Shown here piece after piece: positions 53,168 to 61,031 of a DNA stretch of 64,000 bases (within the stretch, counting starts at the first letter, position 1; the number at the start of each line of letters is the position of its first letter). Origin of the DNA: Clostridia bacterium (lineage in GTDB: Bacteria; Bacillota; Clostridia; Christensenellales; Borkfalkiaceae). Position numbers and translations under genes: made by a program. The notes beneath the pieces are model-generated. The model saw only the letters and a list, made by a program, of their open reading frames with translations. It ran no database searches and was not told the origin of the DNA. The DNA lies in contig JAFTKX010000056.1 of NCBI GenBank assembly GCA_017453045.1, positions 1 to 64,000 on the forward strand, written 5' to 3'.

Positions 53168-53208
53168 AAAGCGCCTTTAAGTAGTGATATTAAAAAATTT
53201 GAATATAT

Positions 53209-53242
53209 AAAAAGGTGTAAACTGCTTGGTTTACACCTTTTT
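53209..53242 (+). terminator. Terminator after the flavoprotein
   Basis: AAAAAGGTGTAAAC / GTTTACACCTTTTT around TGCTTG. Confidence 0.85.
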
Positions 53243-53424
53243 GCTTTGGGTTTCGATAAGTTTTCTACAATGAAAAGAGAATTAATGTTTATATAAGTGT
53301 AAAGGGAAATCAAACTATGATTTAGCATATAAATGCTTTTAAGTTTGCATAAGCAATTTTTGGTGAAGAGCTAATGATGTTAAGTCTATAAAAGAGTAAA
53401 TTGCCTTAAATTTCGTCAAAATGG

Positions 53425-53453
53425 TTGATTAAACAAATTGTATATGTTATACT
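53425..53453 (+). promoter_or_regulatory. Promoter of the structured RNA
   Basis: TTGATT 53425-53430, 17 bp, TATACT 53448-53453. The predicted start is 53459-53460, the first base of the closing helix. Confidence 0.75.
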
Positions 53454-53456
53454 AAA

Positions 53457-53663
53457 AGTGCCAAACCAACTGAATATTTAAGCAAAGACTATTTTTATTT
53501 ACAGGGATAATTATATTCTTTTTGCGTTATGTCCATAATGAATTTGATAAAAATGCAAATTCCTACTGGATATAGCGTAGAGTTGTTCTTGCTTTTCAGT
53601 TGGTTTGGCGACTATCGGAGTTTGCGTTTTTTCGGTGCGTTAACTTCGGTTAACGCACTTTTT
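53457..53663 (+). ncRNA. Putative structured RNA, about 200 nt (6S-like architecture or leader)
   Basis: GCCAAACCAACTGAA (53460-53474) pairs perfectly with TTCAGTTGGTTTGGC (53595-53609), extended by AGT/ACT past a bulged G to 18 bp. A second helix AAGCAA/TTGCTT (53480-53485 with 53589-53594) follows a five-base bulge. Inside lie a large internal loop and an apical hairpin around CGTTAT-GTCC-ATAATG (53525-53540). A perfect terminator, GTGCGTTAAC-TTCG-GTTAACGCAC then TTTTT (53635-53663), ends it. Length and rod shape fit 6S RNA, but I see no conserved core to prove it. It could instead be a leader of the downstream gene. Confidence 0.55.
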
Positions 53664-53698
53664 AATTAAAAACAAAAAGCCGAAAAAAGGAGAACAAA

Positions 53699-54061
53699 AT
53701 GAAAAAAATTACAACTTTTTTACTTGCTTGTTTAACGATTGCAACTATTTTATCTTTTACGTCTTGCGCAACAAAGAGAGAAAAAGACGCGTTGCGAACA
53801 GCTCAAAGATTTATTGATACTTTTGCAATATCTGAACAAAAAATAATGGAAGATCTTGAAAATTTAGGATATTCATATGAAGAAATAGAGTATGCAATGG
53901 ATAAATGTGATGTAGATTGGTATGATGAAGCTGTTGAGGCAGCAGAGAATTTACTTGAAAGTTCAACTAATCTGACGGAAGATCAAATAATTGCTTGGTT
54001 AGAATTGGCTGGGTTTACGAGTTCTGAAGCTGAATATGCAGCAGAAGAAGTATTAGAATAA
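53699..54061 (+). CDS. Ltp-like surface lipoprotein
   Basis: 120 residues. Signal peptide with lipobox FTSC (Cys23), then two repeats of the Ltp type: ALRTAQRFIDTFAISEQKI...LGYSYEEIEYAMDKC (about 30-70) and AVEAAENLLESSTNLTEDQI...AGFTSSEAEYAAEEV (about 80-118). Ltp domains were described in a phage superinfection-exclusion lipoprotein and occur in many surface proteins. Codons are AT-rich (GAT, GAA, GTT, TAT) compared with neighbours, hinting at transfer. With only 36 nt after the upstream terminator, it has no promoter of its own. Confidence 0.7.
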   Translation: MKKITTFLLACLTIATILSFTSCATKREKDALRTAQRFIDTFAISEQKIMEDLENLGYSYEEIEYAMDKCDVDWYDEAVEAAENLLESSTNLTEDQIIAWLELAGFTSSEAEYAAEEVLE

Positions 54062-54128
54062 TTCACAAAAACTAAAAACACCATGTCAGTTTTTAGTACG
54101 GTATTATAATATAAAATCTACGGGTTAG

Positions 54129-54163
54129 AAAAAATACTGCAGAAAATTTCTGCAGTATTTTTT
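54129..54163. terminator. Bidirectional terminator between the Ltp-like gene and tRNA-Arg
   Basis: Perfect palindrome: AAAAATACTGCAGAAA pairs with TTTCTGCAGTATTTTT around a single A. Confidence 0.85.
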
Positions 54164-54238
54164 GGTGCGTCCGCCGGGGCTCGAACTCGGAACGGAGCCG
54201 TCGGAGGGCTCTGTTTTATCCAATTAGACTACGGGCGC
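54163..54238 (-). tRNA. tRNA-Arg (anticodon CCG) with three C-A mismatches
   Basis: 76 nt with encoded CCA; loop CTCCGAC gives anticodon CCG, and the anticodon stem GAGCC/GGCTC is perfect. Three stems each contain one C-A mismatch: acceptor C4-A69 (GCGCCCG with CGGACGC), D stem C12-A23 (GTCT with AAAC) and T stem A52-C62 (CCGAG with CCCGG). Every mismatch would be repaired by A to G on the tRNA strand. It may be a degrading or unusual tRNA. Reads CGG codons. Confidence 0.85.
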
Positions 54239-54245
54239 AAATTTT

Positions 54246-54271
54246 TTGCGTGGCACTTTAGTGCCACGCAA
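54246..54271 (-). terminator. Terminator of the DUF1292 gene
   Basis: TTGCGTGGCACT / AGTGCCACGCAA with a short loop; A/T runs on both sides. Confidence 0.75.
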
Positions 54272-54289
54272 TTTTCGTTAGTTTAAATC

Positions 54290-54595
54290 TTATTCTTCTT
54301 CTGCTTCTTCTAAAAGTTTGTTATATTCGGTGAAAACCGCGTCGATAATATCGTCGTCAAGTTCGATATTAAAACTGTCTTCTCCGTCAGCGCCACGCGT
54401 AACTTCAAAAACGAGCGCTTCGTCTTCGTCCATACCTTCTAAAAGTTCAACGGGTTGCAAAATTGCGTAGAATTTTCCGTTCAAGTTAATACCTGCTATT
54501 TCTACGAATTCAACTTCTTCGCCGTCTGCTGATTTAAGGATTATAATATCGTCCTCGTCTTCATCTAAAATATCGTTGTAGTTGTCTGTTACCAT
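54290..54595 (-). CDS. DUF1292 family protein
   Basis: 101 residues, very acidic. EDDIIILKSADGEEVEFVEIAGINLNGKFYAILQP and EDEALVFEVT are the DUF1292 (YrzB) pattern, a small beta-rich domain common in Bacillota, usually near tRNA-modification or Holliday-resolvase genes. Here it is divergent from mnmA. Function undefined; no metal motif. AGGAGG-like site before ATG. Confidence 0.85.
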   Translation of the reverse strand: MVTDNYNDILDEDEDDIIILKSADGEEVEFVEIAGINLNGKFYAILQPVELLEGMDEDEALVFEVTRGADGEDSFNIELDDDIIDAVFTEYNKLLEEAEEE

Positions 54596-54771
54596 TTTAT
54601 TTTCCTCCTAATTAGAGCGGTTTTAAAACTTTTAAAAGCCTTTCAAACGCTCTTTTCTAGATATTAGTATATATTATTTTCGTAGTATTTGTCAACAAAT
54701 TTTGTTTTTATTAACTAATACTTTGCTTTTTAGGGTGGGTTATGTTACAATATAGGCGTAAAAGGAGATAA

Positions 54772-55851
<1,080 letters not shown>

Positions 55852-55866
55852 CCTTTAAATAATTTT

Positions 55867-55941
55867 GTGGTAATATTCGTAGTAGCAATATTCGTAGTGG
55901 TAATATTCGTAATGGTAATATTCGTAATGGTAATATTCGTA
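55867..55941 (+). repeat. Five tandem 15-bp repeats
   Basis: Unit GTGGTAATATTCGTA, five copies (55867, 55882, 55897, 55912, 55927) with A/G and GTAGC variants. The unit is the left flank of the adjoining GC palindrome (ATTCGTAGGGG...), so it probably arose by slippage. Immediately after mnmA, no ORF. Confidence 0.85.
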
Positions 55942-55962
55942 GGGGAGGGGCTTGCCTCTCCC
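55942..55962 (+). repeat. GC-rich palindromic repeat, isolated copy
   Basis: GGGGAGGGGCTTGCCTCTCCC, the same family as the six copies at 16-18 kb; preceded by CGTA as in those copies. It has one mismatch in the right arm. Confidence 0.8.
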
Positions 55963-55987
55963 ATTGAATAAGCCTGCAAAATAGAAA

Positions 55988-56033
55988 GAGAGAATAAGTC
56001 GGTTTTAGTCGACAAATTCTCTCTTTTTTATTT
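55988..56033. terminator. Bidirectional terminator between mnmA and the membrane protein gene
   Basis: AGAGAGAATAAGTCG pairs imperfectly with AGTCGACAAATTCTCTCT; ends in a T run. Confidence 0.6.
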
Positions 56034-56043
56034 AGGTACGTTT

Positions 56044-56808
56044 TTAATAACGCTTTTTACGAGTTGAAAGTTTAAACGCAAGGTAGTGTATTCCCGCTGA
56101 AATTTCGGCGAGCAAAAGCGCGAAAATAAAGGTTACCAAGATATGTGGGAAAGCCGACAAAAGATGAGAAAAAATAGGATAAGAAGACTCAAAATAATTG
56201 CCGAAAAAGCACGGAGAAGAAAGGTTTACTAAACTTGCTAAAATAAATTCGCATCCTTCAACCAAAATGAACGCTCCAAAGAATATGCAAAAACCCATTA
56301 AAAAATCAAAAATTTTAAACGATTTAGAATACGATTTTAAGTTTACTACTGCAATTACTATTGTCAATAAAGCGTTTAATTTTTGACCTATTGCAACTCC
56401 GATAAATCCGCTCGGCAAAGAGTTTGGAATAAAAATGACCAACGCTCCTAACACCCCCCCGAACGACGCGTTAAAAGAAGACAAAAGGTCGTGGATTTTT
56501 CCTTTCATAAAAATTCCAGCGAGCAGTATCGTAAAAACGGGGACGTCAAAAGCCGTAATCGGCAATGCGTTTAAGTCGAAACTAAATTCACCGCTTTTAA
56601 ATGAAAAAATAAACAGTCTATATAAAAGGGTAAAGAGCATAATTATTCCGCAAGATAAAAAGTATCTTTGCAAGTGTTTTTTATAGCAAAGTTTAAATGC
56701 AAAAGCCGAGCAAATTATCGTGGCTACTATCCAGCCGAGCCACCAAAAACCGAACGGGGCAAATTTTATATCCGAAAATCCGCCTATTAAGTTTACAAAA
56801 TCTTTCAT
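56044..56808 (-). CDS. Unknown six-to-seven-helix membrane protein
   Basis: About 254 residues from ATG 56808 (MKDFVNLIGG). Seven likely hydrophobic segments, with a conserved-looking FDLNALPITAFDVPVF in the middle; the overall pattern recalls small YwaF-type integral proteins, but this is weak. A longer frame (ATG 56859) is rejected because the promoter TTGACA-17-TACACT (56848-56876) overlaps it. The best ribosome site GGGAG lies 15 nt before ATG 56808, longer than usual. No known substrate. Confidence 0.6.
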   Translation of the reverse strand: MKDFVNLIGGFSDIKFAPFGFWWLGWIVATIICSAFAFKLCYKKHLQRYFLSCGIIMLFTLLYRLFIFSFKSGEFSFDLNALPITAFDVPVFTILLAGIFMKGKIHDLLSSFNASFGGVLGALVIFIPNSLPSGFIGVAIGQKLNALLTIVIAVVNLKSYSKSFKIFDFLMGFCIFFGAFILVEGCEFILASLVNLSSPCFFGNYFESSYPIFSHLLSAFPHILVTFIFALLLAEISAGIHYLAFKLSTRKKRY

Positions 56809-56847
56809 CGCTAAAAAGTGAAACTCCCTTAAATTCTCGTTTGGTAT

Positions 56848-56876
56848 AGTGTACAACATAATAGAAATATTGTCAA
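56848..56876 (-). promoter_or_regulatory. Promoter of the membrane-protein gene
   Basis: Minus strand TTGACA (56871-56876), 17 bp, TACACT (56848-56853). Confidence 0.6.
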
Positions 56877-56928
56877 ACGCAACGGCAAGTTAAGGTGGTA
56901 AAATTTTATGTAAAAAAATAAAAAAGCA

Positions 56929-56957
56929 TTGAAATCGCCCTTTTGAAATGGTATAAT
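56929..56957 (+). promoter_or_regulatory. GH29 fucosidase promoter
   Basis: TTGAAA 56929-56934, 17 bp, TATAAT 56952-56957, followed by AAGGAG. Confidence 0.7.
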
Positions 56958-56988
56958 AAACGTAATATTCGCAAGGAGATTTACGACT

Positions 56989-58182
56989 ATGGACTACGTT
57001 ACTAATTTTGAAAAAAAAGGTTTTGGGCTTTTCGTTCATTTCGGGCTGTATAGCATTTTAGGAAAGGGCGAGTGGGCAAAACATATTTACCAAATTCCCG
57101 ACGAAAAGTATGAAAGTCTTATTAAAAAGTTTAAAGTAAAAAAGACTTGGGCAAAAGACTTGGTAAGACTTGCGAAAAAAGTAGGTTGCAAATATATCAC
57201 TTTAACGACTCGTCATCACGACGGTTTTTCGCTTTACGATACTTGCGGTCTTAACGATTACGACGCTCCGCACTCGCTCGCAGGCAGAGATTTGATTAGA
57301 GAGTTCGTAGACGAGTGTAACGCAAACGAAATTACGCCTATGTTCTATCACACTTTGCTCGACTGGTATCATCCCGATTATAACGTGAATTTCCCGTCTT
57401 ATATAGATTATCTTGTTAAAAGTATAGAAATTCTGTGTAAAAACTACGGCAAAGTTGGAGGGTTTTGGTTTGACGGTATGTGGTCGAAGCCCAACGAAAA
57501 CTGGCAAGAAGATAGGCTTTACGGTACTATAAGAAAATACCAACCCGAAGCCATGATAATTAACAATACGGGGCTTGACGAACTTGGCAAAGTAGGGCAT
57601 CCCGAACTTGATAGCGTTACTTTTGAAAGGGGCAAACCTACTTTCGTCGATAATTCGGACAGGCATAGAGCGGGCGAAATGTGTCAAGTTCTTTGCGACC
57701 ATTGGGGCTACGCTGAAGACGATTACAATTATAAACCCGTTAGAGAAATTATTGAAAATTTAGTCGAGTGCAGATATTACGGTTGCAATTTCCTTTTGAA
57801 CGTAGGACCAAAGGGCGACGGTTCGCTTAAACCTATGGACAAGTGTACGTTAGAGTACGTTGGTAAATGGATAAAGCAAAACAAAAACTTTATTTATAAC
57901 GTAGGGGTATCCGACGTAACGAGCGACGACGCGTATATTTTAAAGGGTGAAAACGGAAAGTATTACGCAGTCGTAACGGGCGTTGATATGCTTGCCGATG
58001 CAAACGTACAAAGGCTTGCTACGGGAAAGACGATAACTTTAAAAACAGACAAAAAAATAGCGAGCGGTAAATGGCTTGATAACGGCAAAAAGATTGTTAA
58101 AAATAAAAATTCTTTCGTGACCGAGTGTTTTCCGTACGGCTCAAGCCACTATTTAAAAGTTGCCGAGTTTACTTTAAAATAA
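56989..58182 (+). CDS. GH29-family alpha-L-fucosidase
   Basis: 397 residues, barrel plus a short C-terminal domain. GLFVHFGLYSILGKGEWAK (about 13-31), CKYITLTTRHHDGFSLYDT (about 66-84), GGFWFDGMW (nucleophile Asp about 164) and NFLLNVGPKGDGSLKP (about 265-280) are GH29 signatures. Without a signal peptide it acts inside the cell on imported fucosylated glycans. Convergent with an AraC regulator. Confidence 0.87.
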   Translation: MDYVTNFEKKGFGLFVHFGLYSILGKGEWAKHIYQIPDEKYESLIKKFKVKKTWAKDLVRLAKKVGCKYITLTTRHHDGFSLYDTCGLNDYDAPHSLAGRDLIREFVDECNANEITPMFYHTLLDWYHPDYNVNFPSYIDYLVKSIEILCKNYGKVGGFWFDGMWSKPNENWQEDRLYGTIRKYQPEAMIINNTGLDELGKVGHPELDSVTFERGKPTFVDNSDRHRAGEMCQVLCDHWGYAEDDYNYKPVREIIENLVECRYYGCNFLLNVGPKGDGSLKPMDKCTLEYVGKWIKQNKNFIYNVGVSDVTSDDAYILKGENGKYYAVVTGVDMLADANVQRLATGKTITLKTDKKIASGKWLDNGKKIVKNKNSFVTECFPYGSSHYLKVAEFTLK

Positions 58183-58186
58183 AGAT

Positions 58187-58222
58187 AAGCCCGATTTGGC
58201 GATTGCCAAATCGGGCTTTAAA
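58187..58222. terminator. Terminator after the fucosidase
   Basis: AAGCCCGATTTGGC / GCCAAATCGGGCTT with a GATT loop; T/A runs serve both strands. Confidence 0.85.
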
Positions 58223-58242
58223 TTGTAACACTAAATGGTGTA

Positions 58243-58256
58243 ATTATCGACTTATA
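58243..58256 (-). repeat. Dispersed post-stop word
   Basis: Minus strand TATAAGTCGATAAT, 3 nt past the AraC stop in its sense orientation. Confidence 0.55.
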
Positions 58257-58258
58257 GG

Positions 58259-59113
58259 CTACTTTATTAGCGTTTTTTTGTATTCCGACGGAGTTAGCGA
58301 CGAAACTGACTTAAATACTTTTGAAAAATACTGTTCGCTTGAAAAAGCAAGTTGTTTTGCTATTTGATTAAAGGGAATCCCTTGCTTTATAAGATTTTTA
58401 GCGCGTGTTATTTTAAGTTCGTTAAACGCCTTCATTACCGATTTTCCCGTATGTTTTTTGAATGCGGTTTTAACGTAAGAAACCGAAAAGAAAAGTTCGT
58501 CGGCAATTTCTTCTAAACTCACGTTTCTATGTAAATTCGCGGATAAATAGTCTAAAATTTTCATAGCCGTTTTTGCAGTTTGACCTTTGCCTGAAAGTGG
58601 ATAATTTAAATCTATAGAAGATTTTTCGGTTGTGTTAGAACATTCCATAACGAGCATTTCCAAGCAGTTTTTTATCATATGCTCGTCGGTTGCGTCAATT
58701 TTTTCAACGATAGACGCGTCGCCGTTTGGGAACGCCAAAGTCGTCGCCCTTGTAAGCCTTTTAAGAAGCGGAAGTTTTAATCCGCTTGCAAAAAAAGTTT
58801 TGTCAAACAAGTCCAAGGGAATTCTCGATACGAGAGAAAAAGCGCATACGAAAATTCTCGTCCTTTGGTTTTTTGCGGTGAACACGCAGTTTACCGACGG
58901 CGGAACGAAACAAAGGTAGTTTTCTTCTACGCTTAAACTAAGCCCTTGATACTGAATTGAAAAACTACCGCTTTCGGCAAAAAGTAAAGTTATATGTTGC
59001 CCGTTTTCAAAAACGAGATCTTTTTCAAAGGAAGTTTTATATCCCCCGAAAAAGAAACCGCTTAAATTTAGGGCGTCTTTTAAAATTCTATTTTTAGTCG
59101 TGCCGTTTAACAT
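58259..59113 (-). CDS. AraC-family regulator, probably leaderless
   Basis: About 284 residues. The N-terminal sensor has cupin-like strands (GQHITLLFAESGSFSIQYQG), a middle linker, and two HTH units (about 180-280) with LEEIADELFFSVSYVKTAFKKH and LAFSSEQYFSKVFKSVSSLTPSEYKK. ATG 59113 follows TATAAT by 6 nt and has no Shine-Dalgarno sequence, so translation probably starts at the mRNA 5' end. Candidate regulator of the adjacent GH29 and/or the divergent CBM9-like gene. Confidence 0.8.
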   Translation of the reverse strand: MLNGTTKNRILKDALNLSGFFFGGYKTSFEKDLVFENGQHITLLFAESGSFSIQYQGLSLSVEENYLCFVPPSVNCVFTAKNQRTRIFVCAFSLVSRIPLDLFDKTFFASGLKLPLLKRLTRATTLAFPNGDASIVEKIDATDEHMIKNCLEMLVMECSNTTEKSSIDLNYPLSGKGQTAKTAMKILDYLSANLHRNVSLEEIADELFFSVSYVKTAFKKHTGKSVMKAFNELKITRAKNLIKQGIPFNQIAKQLAFSSEQYFSKVFKSVSSLTPSEYKKTLIK

Positions 59114-59119
59114 AGTTTT

Positions 59120-59148
59120 ATTATACACTTTAAAAAACTAAAATGCAA
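59120..59148 (-). promoter_or_regulatory. Promoter directly abutting the AraC start
   Basis: Minus strand TTGCAT (59143-59148), 17 bp, TATAAT (59120-59125), then six bases and the ATG. Confidence 0.65.
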
Positions 59149-59170
59149 CAAAATACGAAGGTTATAGGTC

Positions 59171-59199
59171 TTGACAAAAACTCGCCTAAATGATATAAT
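59171..59199 (+). promoter_or_regulatory. Promoter directly before the CBM9-like start
   Basis: TTGACA 59171-59176, 17 bp, TATAAT 59194-59199, perfect consensus. ATG lies at 59209, so the leader is about three bases. Confidence 0.75.
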
Positions 59200-59208
59200 A
59201 TTTACATT

Positions 59209-59727
59209 ATGATGGTAGAATTAAAAGATAACGTAACGGGAGAGAAAACCCCTTTCAAAACGATTTTAGAGTATTCGCGCTTTGGCAACAATATGCTCTT
59301 TAAGTTCACTTGCGAAAAGTCGAAGCGTTTTTCGGCTTATAGCGAACATAACGAGCCTATTTATCGCGGGGACGTTTGCGAAGTTTTTATCTGTACGGGC
59401 GAAGACCTTTCTGAATATTACGAAATTGAAGTTGCCCCTAACGGAGCGACCTTTTTTGCCAAGATAAAAAATAACGACGGGCAACTCGTAACGAGTTTTT
59501 TAGAAAAGAACTTTACTTCAAAAGTTACTTTAACCGAAAGCGGTTACGACGTTGAAATTTTAATTCCTTTCGACGCGGTAAACGCAGGCGCTCATCCTAT
59601 TCGTTTTAACGCGTACAGAATAGAAACCGAAGGCGGATATGAAAATAGGCATTTGCTTGCTCTATCTCCAACAAAGCGTCCGTTTTTCCATTGTCCCGAA
59701 AGTTTCGTAAGGTTTCATTACGACTAA
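59209..59727 (+). CDS. CBM9-like domain protein, cytoplasmic
   Basis: 172 residues, single beta-sandwich. SKRFSAYSEHNEPIYRGDVCEVFICTGEDLSEYYEIEVAPNG-type segment (about 38-80) and YDVEILIPFDAVNAG with the terminal FHCPESFVRFHYD match the CBM9/DOMON-like sugar-binding fold that often reads WxxDxVEVFLxP...YYEIEVxPxG. No signal peptide and no enzyme attached. Perhaps a small carbohydrate sensor or ligand-binding protein. No ribosome site; apparently leaderless. Divergent from AraC. Confidence 0.7.
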   Translation: MMVELKDNVTGEKTPFKTILEYSRFGNNMLFKFTCEKSKRFSAYSEHNEPIYRGDVCEVFICTGEDLSEYYEIEVAPNGATFFAKIKNNDGQLVTSFLEKNFTSKVTLTESGYDVEILIPFDAVNAGAHPIRFNAYRIETEGGYENRHLLALSPTKRPFFHCPESFVRFHYD

Positions 59728-59742
59728 AATTAAAAATTACTC

Positions 59743-59781
59743 TTGGCGTAGCGATTTTATCGCTACGCCAAATTGTTTTTT
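59743..59781 (+). terminator. Terminator after the CBM9-like gene
   Basis: TTGGCGTAGCGAT / ATCGCTACGCCAA, then a T run. Confidence 0.85.
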
Positions 59782-59797
59782 ATAATTAAATAATTCT

Positions 59798-59837
59798 TTG
59801 ACAATATATATTAGATAACGCCAAAAAAGGCGTTTTT
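59798..59837 (+). promoter_or_regulatory. TTGACA followed by a small hairpin ahead of minD
   Basis: TTGACA 59798-59803 has no good -10 partner. AACGCC-AAAAAA-GGCGTT plus TTTTCTTTTT at 59817-59837 looks like a small terminator inside the minD leader region. It may be an attenuator or simply the end of a short transcript. Confidence 0.35.
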
Positions 59838-59879
59838 TCTTTTTGTCAAAAGTGTTAGAATTTTTTTAGCGGAGGGAAT

Positions 59880-60665
59880 ATGACTAAAAAAATTGTTATC
59901 ACTTCGGGCAAAGGCGGAGTGGGGAAAACGACAACCGTAGCAAATTTAGGCGTTAACCTTGCTCTTTTAGGGAAAAGGGTTTGTATGATTGACGCCGATT
60001 TAGGACTAAATAATTTGGATATGGTATTAGGTATAGAAAACCTTATCGTTTACGATTTAAACGATTGTATAGAAGGTAGATGTAGACCGAAACAGGCGCT
60101 CGTTCAATGTAGAAGTTGCAAAAACGCATACCTTTTACCTTCGACGCACTCTTTTGTTAAAAGTCAAGCAAAAGAGCGGTTTAAAGAACTTATAGACGGA
60201 CTTTCTACTTGTTTCGACTATATTTTAATCGACTGTCCGGCAGGTATAGGCGAAGAATTTAGGAGAGCGATAGCCCTTGCCGACGAAGCCATTGTGGTAA
60301 CCACTCCGCACCTTTCAGCCCTTCGCGACGCGGATAAAGTAATTGCAAATTTAAGAAGTTTGAAAATGGAAAAGACCTCTGTCGTAGTAAATCGAGTTCG
60401 CGGAGATTTGGTCGTAAGCGGACGGATGATTTCTCCCGAAGAAATCGAACAAACTCTTAAATGCGCGCTCATAGGAGTAATTCCCGACGACGATTTCGTT
60501 TTTTTATGTAGCGCGGGAGAAATTCCACCCGAAGCCCAGTCGTATAAGGCGTTTAGAATTTTAGCAAGTAATATAATAAACGGAAAGAAAAAGATTTTCG
60601 CTTACGGAAAAGAATATTTAGGTTTTTGGGGAAGTATAAGAAGGGGGCTTAAAAAGACGCTATGA
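59880..60665 (+). CDS. minD: Septum-site determining ATPase MinD
   Basis: 261 residues. Deviant Walker A SGKGGVGKTTTVANLG (8-23), CMIDADLGLNNLDMVLGIE, ILIDCPAGIGEEFRRAIALADEAIVVTTP (about 117-145), and a C-terminal amphipathic membrane helix FWGSIRRGLKKTL. Binds membrane and oscillates with MinE to place the division site. GGAGGG before ATG. Overlaps minE by 4 nt; minC is not in the window. Confidence 0.94.
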   Translation: MTKKIVITSGKGGVGKTTTVANLGVNLALLGKRVCMIDADLGLNNLDMVLGIENLIVYDLNDCIEGRCRPKQALVQCRSCKNAYLLPSTHSFVKSQAKERFKELIDGLSTCFDYILIDCPAGIGEEFRRAIALADEAIVVTTPHLSALRDADKVIANLRSLKMEKTSVVVNRVRGDLVVSGRMISPEEIEQTLKCALIGVIPDDDFVFLCSAGEIPPEAQSYKAFRILASNIINGKKKIFAYGKEYLGFWGSIRRGLKKTL

Positions 60666-60892
60666 AATCAGGCGACGCGTTAAGATTAAAACGGGCTATC
60701 GAGAGCGATAGGATGAGTATGACGGCAACGTCAACCGAACTAATCGTAAAAGATTTAGAAACCGTATTACAAGATTATTTTAAACTTTCAGGTAGTCCGT
60801 CCCTTTCAATAAATTATAAAGACGGAAGTTACGTCGTTGAAATTACCTTTAAAGCAGACGCTTTAAAAACCTTTGCCGTTTTGCCTGCCTAA
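60662..60892 (+). CDS. minE: MinE topological specificity factor
   Basis: 76 residues. SGDALRLKRAIESDRMSMTA (about 2-21) is the MinD-interacting part, and the C-terminal beta strands (SPSLSINYKDGSYVVEITF) form the dimer domain. Short but complete. Coupled to minD by 4 nt overlap; in Clostridia the MinE system replaces DivIVA-type spatial control in some lineages. Confidence 0.85.
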   Translation: MKSGDALRLKRAIESDRMSMTATSTELIVKDLETVLQDYFKLSGSPSLSINYKDGSYVVEITFKADALKTFAVLPA

Positions 60893-60956
60893 CGGCTTGA
60901 TTTAACATTGATTACCCATTATTTACAAAAATTTAACCGCTTTTTCACTAAAACCC

Positions 60957-60985
60957 TTGCAATAAAATTTCGCGGGTAGTATAAT
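60957..60985 (+). promoter_or_regulatory. htpG promoter
   Basis: TTGCAA 60957-60962, 17 bp, TATAAT 60980-60985; directly followed by CIRCE. Confidence 0.8.
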
Positions 60986-60986
60986 A

Positions 60987-61013
60987 TTAGCAGTCAAACA
61001 CATAGAGTGCTAA
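60987..61013 (+). promoter_or_regulatory. CIRCE operator (HrcA site) upstream of htpG
   Basis: TTAGCAGTC (60987-60995), nine bases, GAGTGCTAA (61005-61013). The right arm is perfect and the left arm has one change from TTAGCACTC. It lies at the transcription start, the classic HrcA position. Confidence 0.85.
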
Positions 61014-61031
61014 AAATTGCGAGGTGAAATT

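Larger units (their letters stand above)
53168..53698. other. AT-rich 531-bp gap holding a terminator and a structured RNA
   Basis: After the flavoprotein terminator (53209-53242) comes 180 bp without recognised content, then a promoter (53425-53453), a long-range hairpin RNA (53457-53613), a strong UUCG terminator (53635-53663), and the AAAGGAG of the Ltp-like gene. CpG is rarer here than in flanking genes. Confidence 0.7.

Noticed and set aside
53457-53663. Firm call of 6S RNA for the structured transcript
   Set aside because: Only rod shape and length fit; no conserved central-bubble sequence could be confirmed by eye.
53168-54238. Complete prophage or integrated element next to tRNA-Arg
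   Set aside because: No integrase, no att-like direct repeat and just one small gene; only AT-rich composition supports a foreign origin.
55867-55941. Possible CRISPR array (five tandem units)
   Set aside because: Units are only 15 bp with no spacers, and match the flank of a palindromic repeat; no cas gene nearby.
56809-56859. N-terminal 17-codon extension of the membrane protein at 56.0-56.8 kb
   Set aside because: The promoter overlaps it, so it is not transcribed from that start.
59798-59837. minD promoter at TTGACA 59798
   Set aside because: No -10 box at a workable spacing; kept only as a hairpin of uncertain role.
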